This document shows, piece by piece, positions 12,478-24,115 of a stretch of 64,000 nt of DNA. The notes under the pieces were generated by a model. It was not told the origin of the DNA. It did no database searches and worked only from the letters and a program-made list of their open reading frames with translations. Origin of the DNA: Cyclina sinensis (Eukaryota > Mollusca > Bivalvia > Venerida > Veneridae). The DNA is taken from positions 4,715,063 through 4,779,062 of the forward strand of contig JAAONU010000014.1 in the NCBI GenBank assembly GCA_012932295.1, given 5' to 3'. The position numbers and the translations under genes are program-made. Every line of letters begins with the position of its first letter. Position 1 is the stretch's first letter.

Positions 12478-12660
12478 ATAGTAAAATCCACTTATAACGA
12501 TATCGCTTGTATCAATATACCTCCTATAACGATGTTGTTGTGGGGGACCCGACTCAGCCTTCCTTACCCTTTCTACTAACATTCCGCATGTAACGATATT
12601 GGATGTTGCAATATTTCGGACCTAACGATGCGTTACTCTAGTCCAAAGTGCAAAAAGTTT
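12478..12660 (+). mobile_element. pogo/Tigger-like transposon end (fragment)
   Basis: Starts AGTAAAATCCACTTATAACG and continues with repeated TATAACGAT-type phrases, the style of pogo/Tigger-like termini. A related inverted end lies at about 14330-14410. No transposase frame was found between them, so this is a non-autonomous or gutted copy, if the ends belong together. Confidence 0.45.
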
Positions 12661-12799
12661 CCTTTTTATTGAGATATTTAGCAGCGTGAAAGGTGTTAAT
12701 GATCGTTGCTCAAATTATTTAGTGTAATCGCTCAAATTATCGGACAAACAAAGTTTAACTTAAATGTACTTGCAGAAGTTTATATTGATAATTCTCAGT

Positions 12800-13955
12800 G
12801 GATTAAAGTTACAAATGACAAAAATGTAGGTGCCTACAAACTATATATTTAAAAAAGTAGAAAGTAGAAAAACCTTGACCCAGTGACCTAAAACCCCACC
12901 TAAGGATTGATGTTCATGCAAGGACATACCAAATATCTAAGATGTTGGTCTGTAAATAAAGACTCTATCATGTAAAATTGATAAATCTTTTTTCTTTAGC
13001 CTCAGTGACCTTAATCCAAATTTTATTGAAGAGGTCCATGCAAAGTGTCTATATATCAAATATTGAAAATAACAATAAATGAATAAATAAACGCTCTAAG
13101 ACAAAAAGTATAAAAATATTTATTTTAGACATAGTGACCTTGACCTTAACCCACTGACCTCAAACTCCAAATAAGGGTAGTCGTTCTTGCATGTTACCTA
13201 CATACCAAATATCTCGGATATCGATCTATAAATGAAGACTCTAAGGGAAAAGTACACAAATTTATTTTAGCCTAGATTACCTTGAACTTGATCCGAGAGA
13301 ATTAATGCAATGTGCCAATATACTGAATATAAAGGATATCTTTCAATAAATTAAATCTCTATAAAAAAATATGAAAATTCTATTTTAGACTTGGTGACCC
13401 GAGGGCAGGCTAATTTTGACCCCAGCGCCAAGATTTGAAAAAAAAACTTGGTAGAGGTCTACTAGGCCATGTTACACATCAAATATCTTAACATAAGCCA
13501 CTGTGGATACTGACGAGAATTTTTTCTATGCAAGCCATTACAAAAATCAAGTGACCCCTTTGGTGTGATCAGTTTTGATCACAAGAGCATCATTTGAAGA
13601 ATCAAAAAGGATTTCTAGATGGTGATCCATGTAAAATACCTTTTGATTTAAATACCTTTTGATATACCTTTTGAAGAATGTTTTCGAAGTTTTACCTATA
13701 TATACCTTTATTTAATTAAAGTGACCCCCGGGGCAGAGCAATATATAACCCCAGGGGCATAATTTGTGCAATCATTGCTCTAAATTGAATAGCTCTAGGT
13801 GAACCTGTATGCGAATATAAATCCCAAAGCATAGTAGTTTCGACGATTCTTTGCCTATATATAAAAAATGACTTATGGGGCGGGGCCAATTTTGACCCCA
13901 TCATGCAATCAATAGCTCACATCAGCAGATTGTGCTCAGGTGAGCTAAAAGAATC
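12800..13955 (+). repeat. Dispersed repeat with GACCTTGACC/AAATATC units and AGCTCAC hairpin end
   Basis: Three to four diverged units carry GTGACCTTGACC, CATACCAAATATCT and TAAATGAAGACTCTA, then units with GACCCC(A/G)GGGGCA and ACTTGGTAGAGGTCTACTAG. The block ends with TAGCTCACATCAGCAG and GCTCAGGTGAGCTAA, an imperfect inverted pair at about 13913-13951. It is the same family as 19260-20655. No coding potential. Confidence 0.6.
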
Positions 13956-14329
13956 AGGATGTTGTTGTTAAAGCATATGAGTGAACTCGAAAAGTTTTAG
14001 TAGCTACACATCTGTCTTTGAAATAGACAAAGATTACGGTTTTCTTTCTAATAAGTGATAAGTAGTAAAACATACATGTATACAAAGTATAATGAATGTG
14101 ACTGTTGTTGGTGCATTTGAAAATGCATGTAGATTAAAACAAATCTTATTTTTCTCTGTGGTTATCACTTTAAAAACCTCTAGCTGTAAACTATGTGTAA
14201 TACTTAACATGTTCATAGTTGCATCAAAATTGCATGAATAATGGTTTATCGAATAAATCTGATTCGGAACCTATACTATACTATATGTTTTGCCTTTATT
14301 AATCAAGTGCACTTTGCCCATTTCCTACT

Positions 14330-14410
14330 TCAGGTTTTGTTGCTTCTCGAATATAAGGATATCCGGATCTTACTTCGGCGGTTACAAGTAGAGTTTACTG
14401 TATATGTAAA
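14330..14410 (-). mobile_element. pogo/Tigger-like transposon end (fragment)
   Basis: On the minus strand this reads CAGTAAACTCTACTTGTAAC then GATCCGGATATCC, a pogo/Tigger-type TIR with the usual CAGT start. It abuts the truncated 5' side of the LINE relic. Unit 2 counterpart: 42254-42334. Confidence 0.5.
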
Positions 14411-14439
14411 TAAATATATAATGTGTGATATATACGAGT

Positions 14440-16355
14440 AGATGAATGTATTTCAGAAGCATTTGATTTACAAGATATATATAATGAAGAATCAAACATG
14501 TATGTAAATTTTGAGTTGTATGAAGTACCTTTGTATAGAAATAATGTTGACCAATCTGTCAATCACTATGGTACTAACCTGTTGGAATTATGTAAAACTA
14601 ACAACATGTTTATATTAAATGGTAGGATTGGTAATGACTATTGTAATCCGAAATTAACTTGTAAAAACTCTAGTACAGTTGATTACTTTTTATCAACGTC
14701 TTATCTCTTTAAAAATATTATTGATTTTAAGGTAGATGACTTTTGTACGTTATATTCAGATGTTCACTGTCCTGTATATGTTACTCTGAAAACCAACTTG
14801 TTTGAGCAATCTAGTGTAGTAACAAACATTTCACAACAAAGTCAAACTATACTTTGGAAACATAAGAAAGGTAACCAATTTTTAGAAAACCAAGATATTG
14901 TTAAAATTTCTGATACAGAGTCTAAAATTGATCGAATGTTAGACGAGCAGGATATATCACAAAGTAGTGTAGATAATGTTGTATCTGATATAGCATATTT
15001 ATTCAATGATTGTTCAAAAATATCGTTTGGTATAAAACGCACAACGACGCAGCGAGAAAACAAAAACTCTATATGAACACACTGGTTTGATAGAAACTGT
15101 GAAAGAATAAGAAATGTATATCACAGATCTAGAAAGATGTATGATAAATATAAAACACAGCATTACAAAGAAATACTTAAAAATGTTAGCAAACAGTACA
15201 CATTTACATTGCGTAAAGCATATTCTAATTATAACACATCTAAAATTGAAACACTTAGAAAATTAAAAAGTAGTAACCCACGAAAATACTGGAATATAAT
15301 AAACGCTTACAAATCTCAGACAAGCACTTGTGCTTTACTCCAAGACTTTTATGATTTTTTTAAAAACGTTAATGATACTAGTACAGATTCAGAAGATAAT
15401 GACTTTGATCTTATGCATAATTTTACCGATAATGAAGTTCTAAATGAAGAAATCAACGGACCAATTACTGAGTTAGAAATATCCACTGCTGCCAAAAGTC
15501 TGAAAAATAATAAGTCACCAGGTATTGATTTAATAGTAAATGAACAAATAAAGCAGTCTCTTTCTTTAATGATGCCACTTTATATCAAATTATTTAACAT
15601 TGTTTTTGATAGTGGTATTATACCTGTAAGTTGGACAATAGGATCCATTAAACAAATTTACAAGAATAAAGGAAACTCAAAGTCACCTGAAAACTATCGA
15701 CCAATATCTTTACTTAGTTGCTTTGGTAAACTTTTCACTTCTGTAATAAATAGCAGGTTAAATTAATACGTTGAAAATTTGATTAAAGAAACACAGGCTG
15801 GCTTTAGAAAACATTTTTCTACCATTGATAATCTATTCATATTGAAAAATTTAATAGATATTGTACAATCTGAAAAGAAAAAAATATACTGCTGCTTTAT
15901 TGACTTCAAACAAGCCTTTGACTTGGTATGGCGAACAGGTTTATGGGTTAAACTAAAGAAGGAAAATATTAATGGCAAATGCTTTAATGTAATTTACAAT
16001 ATGTATGAAAATATTAAGTCAAAAATACAAACGACTGAAGGATCATCCCCTTATTTTAAATGTCTTGCAGGGGTTCGACAAGGGGAAAACTTATCACCTT
16101 TTCTTTTTTCCATATTTCTTAATGATCTTGAAGTATTCCTTAACGCAAAAATGTTAAAGGGGTCTCCAAGGAATATTTATGTGATGGAGCACGTACTTTA
16201 TTTAAACTTTTTATACTCCTTTATGCAGACGACACCATTATTTTTAGTGACAATGCAAAGACCTACAGCATGCTCTAAATACATTTGAGGAATATTGTCA
16301 TCAATGGAAACTAACAATTAATACAAGTAAAACCAAAATTGTCAATTGTAGATAA
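14440..16355 (+). mobile_element. Dead non-LTR retrotransposon (LINE): endonuclease and reverse transcriptase, unit 1
   Basis: Reading along the plus strand: the C-terminal half of an APE-type endonuclease (TVDYFLSTSYLF and SDVHCPVYV, with the terminal SD.H), a linker, then RT motifs NNKSPGIDLIVNEQIK, NYRPISLLSCFGKLF, AGFRKHFSTIDNLF, FIDFKQAFDLVW, GVRQGENLSPFLFSI and LLYADDTIIFSD (YADD at about 16222-16233). Breaks: a TGA at about 15074, a TAA at 15764-15766, and at least two frameshifts around the YADD motif. The 5' half of the endonuclease and everything after the thumb-like KLTINTSKTKI are missing. The clade is not assigned. Unit 2 carries the same breaks, so the element was dead before the duplication. 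Confidence 0.95.
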
Positions 16356-16599
16356 TGAGCACTAACCTTTGCATGTAAACCATGTTCATAAGATTAAAAC
16401 TGCGATCCTTTCTATGACAGACTTCCCATTTTAACACACACCGACAATGTTTGTTTGTTTTTTTTGTTTTTTTAAGTTGACAAACATTTTTCACTTATCA
16501 CATATTATGTTTTCCTTAACTGCCATTTTTATTGACAGAAAATAAAGTTGCAAACACTGTGCGATTTCATGTAATTCTCCAATGATTTAAATAAACGTG

Positions 16600-16766
16600 C
16601 AATGGCGTGCCTGAAACAATGACGCAGTTCGTTTGTATTCTAATTACGGATGTGCAATGTTGTTTGTTGATTCAAATTGAAACGTGAACACCTACAGCTA
16701 ATTAAAAGCAGTTTCATTAAATACTGCTAACTGAATGCTCTGTTGAGTTTTAAGGGTATATATGTG
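16600..16766 (+). repeat. Dispersed repeat shared with the 5.68-kb TIR element
   Basis: The phrases GGATGTGCAATGTTGTTTG, TTGATTCA and GAATGCTCTGTTGAGTTTTA occur here and, on the opposite strand, at about 61020-61180 within the TIR element of unit 3. Spacing is similar but sequence in between has diverged. Confidence 0.6.
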
Positions 16767-18168
16767 CACTGCTCAAATTAATAAAGGAGCGTAAATATGT
16801 TATGGTGTTAATTGCCCACCATTCTAGATATTCGTTGCAGTTATCGTTTGTAGGTATCGACGGTCAACATCCTCGAGAAACCCGTGCACTTTACAATAAA
16901 TTTACAAAGCATGGTTATTTTGTTGTTTTTTTTTTTGTTATGTAACCCCCGAATAAGATTGAGACTTTTGCATGTGTAAAGTTCGTTCACGATAGCACAT
17001 TTACAAAATAGTGTTCTAGTGCAACTTTTTACTGTATCTGCTCTTTTGACAACGGTCCAGGGTGTGCGACGTCATTTAGCTGATGTTGCTCGGGCGGTAC
17101 AGATGATCGAAAAATGGATGTACGCAACGTGAGGTGGCCACCGTTCTATACGTTTCTCGTAGCGTTGTTGCCGGGTTGTGGAGTCGTTATCAGGAGACTG
17201 GAGAATTCAAAAGAAGACCTGGGCAAGGTCGTCAACGCATTACAACACGTCGTCAGGACCGATATATGAGAACTTTGGCCCTTAGAAATCGTCAGTTTAC
17301 TGCTACAGGCATTGAAATTGACTTCCGGCAAGCTACAGCGGTTCGTGTGTCCACTCAAACTGTCCGAAATCGTCTTCATAAAGATGGTTTGATGCCCGAA
17401 GACCTGCCAGAGACCAATTCTGACCGTAGCTCACCGGAGAGCTCGCTTAGAGTTTGCCCAGGAACACGTCACTTGGCAACTGCACCACTGGCGGTTTGTG
17501 CTCTTCACAGACGAGAGCCGCTACCATGTTTCGACCGGTGACAGGCGTGTGAGGGTGTGGCGTCGCCGAGGAGAGAGTGATGTAACATAATTCCATATGA
17601 CAGGTTAAGCGGTGGGTCAGTTATGGTGTGGGCAGGGATATCCATTGACGGGCACACAGACCTTTATGTGATTCCAGGATGTAGTCTGACGGCCCTAAAT
17701 ATCGGGACGAGATCCTAGAACCAATTGTTAGGCCATATGCTGGTGCAATAGGTGAAACTTTTCGTTTAGTGCAAGATAATGCTCGAGCACACACTGCAGG
17801 AATCGTCCGGACCTTCTTTGATGATGAAGGCATTGAGGTCATAGACTGGCCATCGAGGTCTCCCGATCTTAACCCTATATAGCATGTCTGGGACATGTTT
17901 TCTCGTAAACTTTCTTCGCGTCCGAACCCTATGCAGAACGTCCGTGAGCTTTATCATGTTCTTGTAGCAGAATGGGATGCCATACCACAGGATATGATCA
18001 GACGTGTCATCAGGAGCATGCCGAGACGATGCAGAGAGTGCCTAAACGCTCGAGGGGAATACACTCGTTTCTGACACTGACTATGAAACGTTTCCTGGCC
18101 TGAATCTGCTTTTACAGGCATTGGTTGTTCTCCTGTAAGACCACCATTTCAAAGTTAATTTGATAGTG
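16767..18168 (+). mobile_element. Dead Tc1-like transposon, unit 1
   Basis: TIRs are CACTGCTCAAATTAATAAAG at the left (16767) and, inverted, CACTATCAAATTAACTTTG at the right (ending 18168). In unit 2 the left end is preceded by TA, the expected target, mutated to TG here. The transposase shows an N-terminal helix-turn-helix part (VSRSVVAGLWSRYQETG), the RRPGQGR linker, then catalytic blocks LFTDESRYH (first Asp at 17510), LVQDNARAH (second Asp at 17775) and WPSRSPDLNPI. The third catalytic residue should be Glu 34 residues later; its codon at 17880-17882 is TAG. Frameshifts lie near 17110, around 17420-17560 and at about 17690. The reading would end at a TGA near 18072. Confidence 0.95.
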
Positions 18169-18387
18169 TTCAGTTCCTGGTCACCGTCTCTGTTCGACTG
18201 TAGTTACTACTTATAATATAGGGACGAATCGAATAAGGTTACAACAATTCAATTCTGAAATGTACACAGAGGCAACTTGCGTAGCTCTTTTAAGGCAAGG
18301 TAGACACTCGCCTACACTCACATATTCAAATATGTAAAAACTGAAAAATCCAAACCTACAATTATCAACGCGCTCATGCATCAAATT

Positions 18388-21300
18388 AAATGGTCGGTGT
18401 GTTCATACTTGCTATGTAGGTAGGCAAATACCAATTAAATTTTACTACACAGCATTTTCATTCACACACACGATAAATGCATTTGTAAGGAAGTTGTTAT
18501 AAATACAAGACCTTTAAGGTCTCTCTGTGAATGAGATCCTTGCTTTAATGCCAATACTGCAAGATCGAAATATGAAACAGTTTCTTCGAATGGTAGGAAG
18601 GGGGTGTAGACATAAGAAGCAGATGAAGCAGGTTGGAGCATGAAAAATTAAATACGTTGAAAGGGAAAAAAACTGAACAAATCAGGCATGTTTGTTCCAA
18701 CAGAAACTTATGATGAAAGAAAACAAAACAGACTAAGGTTTAAGAAATCGTTTTTTAATAGTAGAAGATTAAAAATTGTTCAGGTATTGCAATAATACAA
18801 TTATACAAGATTTTTTTAAGTACCTTCGTCACATTTCTTCTGATACAGATTTTTCTGATTTTTTGGATACACAAAGAATTATCCATACTATTAAATAAAA
18901 AACTCACTTAAAAAGTAAATGTCACCGTTCTATTTAGTTTAATGTTGATGTGTGAAGACATTGGAGGTGTCTTAATTTAGCGTAGAATTTTACACGTTTA
19001 CGAAACTCATTCTAAGGCTTATAATTCCTAATACCTACATTTTACTCTACATAAATGCATGGTTCTTAACAGAACACAAAATGTTCTACTAGAATAAAAA
19101 ATAAAATAGTTGTTTATGGATTGTTAGATATGTGAACGATTTGTTATATACTGTGATCAATAGCATGAAAACTTACGTCAAAATATCAACCAATGTATAC
19201 GTTTATAATTTATGCTACGAATTATTCACATGTCGGTTTTGTTATCAGTTTTGTTTTGTCCCAAATCCGTCCATTAACAACAAAGTTATGGCAATTTAAC
19301 CAAAATTCAGTAACTTGACCTTGACGGTCAAGCTCATTTTAAGGTCAAGGACATACTTGAAAAATTCAACATCTGTAATAATTGTTGTGGCCATTTTAGC
19401 AATATTCAATAATTTGACATTGAGGGTCAAGGTCAAATAAAGGCCAAAGCCAGACTTGAATAATTCGACATGGATGTTTTGGCATAAGTGTTGTTTTGTA
19501 TGAAGTATGAATCAAAGCCGTAAAAAATGACAAAGTAATGGCAATTTAAGAAAGAAAAAATGATTACTTGACCTTCACGGTCAATGTCATTAAAAGGTCA
19601 CTGTCATACTTGAATTATTCAACTTGTCAGTTTTGTCATGAGTGTTGTTTCTCAAAAAAGTCGAGCTAACAATGTTTGTAATATAAGGTTGGATTTCACT
19701 GCATACATTAAAAAAACCCCATGAACCTTGAAACGGGGTCGATTTTGACCCTAGAACCAAAATTTCTTGGTAGAAGTGTACTAGACACTGTTTCATGCCA
19801 AATATCTAAGCTCTATTCTTTGTGGTTTCAGAGAAGAAAATTTTTATACATTATTATATACATATATTAAAAACCTATGACCCCCAGGACAGGGCAAATT
19901 TTGACTCAAGAGCAATGATTTTAATAATCTTTGTAAAGGTTAAACTATTTGCATAAAAGGAAACCCGATGACCCCAACCCAACGGTAGGGACATTTTTGA
20001 CCCTAGGCCATAAATTGAACAATCTTGGTAGATGTCTACTAGAAAATGTTTTTTGCCAAATATCTAAGCTCTAGCGCTTAATGTTTCAGAGAAGAAGATT
20101 TTACTAAGGGTTTTGCATGGGATTTTACTAAGAAAACCCCATGACCCTTAGGGCAGTAATTTGAACAATCATGGTAGAAGTCTAATAGACGATATTTCAT
20201 GCCAAATACCTAAGCTCTAGCCGGTGGGGTTGAAGAAAAGAATTGTTTTAACTATAAACAGGAAAACCCATGACCTCATGGCGGGGCCAATTTTTACCCA
20301 AGATGCATAATTTCAACAACTTTGGTAGAGGACCTCTAGATAATGTGACATACCACATATCAAATCTCTTGGCCCTTTAGTTAAAGACAAGTTATTTTTT
20401 TTAATTTGCATTTGTGAACCCCTTTTTGGCCCTGAGACCTACTGATGAAAAAAACTGGAACTATTTTAACAACTTTGATAGGCAACTAACCAAGGATCAT
20501 TCCTCTGAAGTTTGGTCAAAATCCAGTAATCGGCTTCAGAGGAAATGCTGTTTAAAGAAATTGTTGACGTCGCACGACGGACAACGCATGACGACGGACA
20601 GAGGGGAATCACAATAGCTCACCATGAGTACGTTGTGCACAGGTGAGCTAACAAGAAATGTGTCACAGACACAACCCTTCCTCCCTCCCCTTGAAACATG
20701 TCAATGGTCACAGTCATTTTAGCTTATAACTTAACTTGATATTACCATAATCATTTGTGCCAAATTGTATGCAGTCTGTCTTCACCTATTTGCATGACTG
20801 GTAAAATTAATAAATTTCCAAAACCGATGTGTTTTTTAAAATAGATATTGTTCTTGTGTTTTGTACCCACAGGTCACCACGTGTGTTTTACTGAAAAAAA
20901 GTGTTTCAAAACAGTTTCTTACCTTTAAACTTTTGGATTTTTGTGCTCCAGTTGAACACCATAGGCGAAAATATAGTTCATTAAAAAATTGTAGGAGTTG
21001 CGCACAGAAGCAATATTAAGTAAAATTAAACAAAGTGCAATAACTCCAGCAATATTGATTGAGCCAGAAAGCCCGAGTATATGTTCCGTGAAACTTAATA
21101 ATGATTACTGTGAAATCATTTAAATTCGAGGGCATAAAATTTCGTGGTTTGCCGGCAGAAGGCAATTTCGTGGGGTCTTAAATTCGTTGAATTCTATTGC
21201 CAGGTAAAAAAAATACGGGGCCGAAAATTCGTTGATTTCAACATTCGGCAATATCCGGCATTTGTGCTTTGAAATTGTTGACACGTGAAAGTTAACGTTT

Positions 21301-22530
21301 TTTCCACTTGACCAAACAACCGAAGATTCGTTACTATGGTAATTAACCTATCGATCGGTCTTCTCAATTAACAAGTGTCAAGTGTCAATTATACTTTGTG
21401 ATATGTTGCGCATTTTTTTCATTGTTAAAATTTAAGGTGTGTAAAAACGGTCTTTATGATTTTTTTAAGCTGTGAAAAACGTCGGCCTTCCGTCTTTGAT
21501 AATGCAACCTAAATTAGCGCCAGTTAACCTTTTTGTTTGCAACATTGTAATTAGTACAACAAAATACAGTTGTCAATTTACTATACTAAGTAATAAGTTC
21601 CAAAGTAATAATAGTTCACTCAATATCAGTAAAAATTAACATTTCATTCAGGGACCGTATAACTGCAAATAGCATCCGCAGTATAGTGCGGTTTGACAGA
21701 CACGTGACGCTACGTCACTACAATTTCTACTTTTAGTTTGGATGCACTTAGACTTAGTAAACAAACAAAATACGGGTACACACCTGAAAAAAAATCATCT
21801 ATCGGTTTAGTATCCGATTCATACCTATGTTTATCGTTGATTCATTTAATGAAGTACAAAAAGCCGCGGTTAAGCACACAACTTGTCAACGGACGATGTA
21901 CCAACTACGAACCAGGTCTCACACCTTTTTTGGCGCTGATGGCTGATTGGGCATACTTAACATTATCTTTGGCACAATTTGTTCGTCGGGACTTGATTTC
22001 GTGGGTTACCTGAACCACGAAATCCACGAAAATTAATCCCCCACGAATATTAATGATTCCACAGTATTATGTGAAAAACTGATGAAAATTGCACGAGAAA
22101 CGTAGGAGTTGTGCACAGAGGCAATATTAAGTAAACTTTAACAAAGGGCAATAACTATGTCAGAAATAATCAAATCTCAAAGCCGGGGTATATGCACTGT
22201 GACATTTGAAAAATGACCATTCAGTGGACGTTTGGTGAAAATTTCATGAGAAATGTAAAAGGTGTTGCGCACAGAGGTAATGTTAAGCACATTAAGTACA
22301 ATTCAACAAAGGACAATAACTTTGCCAACAATAATCGAATCGCAAAAGCCTGATAATATGCACTGATCATTATATGAAAGTTTGGTTAACATCATATGAG
22401 AATTGTAGAAGAAGTTTTGCACAGAGGTAATATTCATTTAGTAAAATTAAACAAAGGGCAACTGCTATTCCAAAATTAGTCGAATCACAAAGCTGGACTA
22501 TATGCACTGCGGCACTTGATAATGCTAATA
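18388..22530 (-). repeat. Right arm of the large imperfect inverted repeat
   Basis: The reverse complement follows 9087-11845 block by block. AGCAAGTATGAACACACCG (18400 region) matches 11820. The poly-repeat with GAAACCACAAAGAATAGAGC matches 10305-11330. GTTGAACACCATAGGCG at about 20955 matches 9650 inverted. The GCGCACAGAGG units at 20998-22530 match 9087-9610. It is longer than the left arm because of a nested MITE (21106-22066) and an extra block of GACCTTGACGGTCAAG units (19280-19620). Around 20625-20655 it carries an AGCTCACC...GGTGAGCT hairpin preceded by GACGACGGACAG. Confidence 0.8.
21106..22066. mobile_element. 961-bp MITE nested in the right arm
   Basis: Left end TACTGTGAAATCATTTAAAT is inverted at the right end as TACTGTGGAATCATTAATAT. 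Both are followed by a TTCG-containing block ending in TTTCGTGG. The flanking repeat resumes on both sides (GCGCACAGAAGC unit before, GTGCACAGAGGC unit after), so the insertion is clean. The 91-codon frame inside has no recognisable domain and is treated as chance. Target duplication could be ATT but is not certain. Confidence 0.8.
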
Positions 22531-22619
22531 AGAGTCAGTTATTCATAATTCACAAATAAATATTCTAATTAATAGATATATTGGAGAAATTATCAGGACA
22601 ATTTAATATGAAACCATAG

Positions 22620-23650
22620 ATAGTCTGTATGAACAAAAGCAACAAGGACTTAATAATATTTTCTTTGCAGATTTTAAAAAGGCGTCTGGCAGTATTTATC
22701 ATAATTTCTCAAACAAAACTCTGGACAATTTTAATTTTTGGGAGTCTTTAAATAATGGATTTTCATCTTTTACAATGATATGCAATCATGTAAAACAAAC
22801 AGTGTATTTTTTTTCTAAAAAAGAATGTAGTGTGCGACAATGATGGCTCCTTTCCCCTTACCTATCTTTTATTGGAATTGAAATTTTACCATTAACCATA
22901 CAAAATGAAAACAAAAAGATTAAATAAATATTTTAAAAGATGAAATAAAACTACAATATGATAGATGATTTAGAAATGATTCATATCAAAGCTCATTTAA
23001 ACTCGATACAATGCATTTGGTTAAAAAAACGAAAACAAGGGAAGCTGATGGAAATATATTTCAAAGCATTACACAAATATGGCAGTAAGCTGATATTTGA
23101 ATCAAATTTATCGAATCATGATATAAAACGGAAAACAAATTCTTCAGTCAAATATTATGTGGTTAAATGGTAGTAATGAAAACTCTAGTTGGATCTCAAG
23201 ACAAAACGTTCATCTTAAAAATATGGTTCGAAGAAGAATCAAATAATTATGTAAAATACATACATATTTTTTTTCAAACTTAGAACTTCTTTGATTGACC
23301 GACTGTAACACAGGAAATATGGATTAGCAAATTATGATTTGTTGAAATACTGTCATATTATTACATGTTTTCCTAAACAGATACAGAAAATGATTAAGCA
23401 TGAAACTCTGGAGATGGATTCTGAAACATATTTTTTTTGAAAAAGGTAATAAAACAGATAAACAAGCAAATAAGATTCTTTATATAAAATGTTTATATAA
23501 CAACATTAAAACACCAGGAAATAAAAAAATGAAGACAATTGCACAAAGAGAAAAAATAAGATTGGACATTTCTCTATCCGAAACCTTTATATTTTTTCAA
23601 CTGGCTCTTAACTACGGGCTTCCTAATATAAATACATCTTAGAATTTTAT
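22620..23650 (+). mobile_element. Second LINE relic (RT and C-terminal part), unit 1
   Basis: FFADFKKASGSIYHNF (22665 region) is a decayed RT motif A of the FADFKKAFDS type. It is followed by FWESLNNGFSSF and a decayed block where the conserved RQG...SPYLF motif is expected. Then HIKAHLNSIQCIWLKK and ALHKYGSKLIF (22958-23173) and WRWILKHIFFEKGNK (23400-23642) look like the C-terminal region of the same class. Several stops and frameshifts separate the pieces. It differs from the LINE at 14440. Assignment to LINE is moderately sure; the clade is unknown. Confidence 0.6.
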
Positions 23651-24115
23651 GATTTGAACTTCAAAACATCTTTTTTGGGGAATGCAGTGTAATTCAACAT
23701 TTTTGGACGAATGTGACTAACTTGGAGAAAATATAATTCCTTTCGCATAACAGAAAACATAAAGTTAAATAATTTTGTTAATTTTATCATTAATACCAGA
23801 ATATACTTCATTTATAAGTTGAATGAACTGATCTTGTATGTCTTGTATGGAAAATAAAAAAAAGAGAGGAAAGTTAATTTCTTTTTGAAAACAATATGGA
23901 AGAACTTCAACCAAAACGGATTTGAACTCTAAAATTTATCGAAAACAAGTTAGAAAGTTAACAGCGACTAAAGTAAACTGTTGTTCAAGACGCTTGTTAT
24001 AACAGTTTCTCTTACGTTATACTTCTCCCAGAATAAAATATAAAAATTGCTCACATTTCAGGAAGATAATATCACAAATGTAGCAGACATACGCTTCCCA
24101 AACATTTCTTTTTAA
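23651..24115. other. Non-coding stretch 3' of GT-2
   Basis: AT-rich sequence downstream of the GT-2 stop codon on the minus strand. It should contain the GT-2 3' UTR. No single clear polyadenylation signal could be chosen among the AT-rich candidates. Confidence 0.4.

Noticed and set aside
12216..12491. Plus- and minus-strand frames around GT-1 exon A
   Set aside because: By-products of exon A and its decayed 5' region.
17146..17957. Minus-strand frames of 63-91 codons
   Set aside because: Antisense shadows of the Tc1-like transposase, whose DD34E motifs read on the plus strand.
21738..22013. 91-codon frame inside the MITE
   Set aside because: Lies in a non-autonomous element, has no domain, and includes TIR-proximal sequence.
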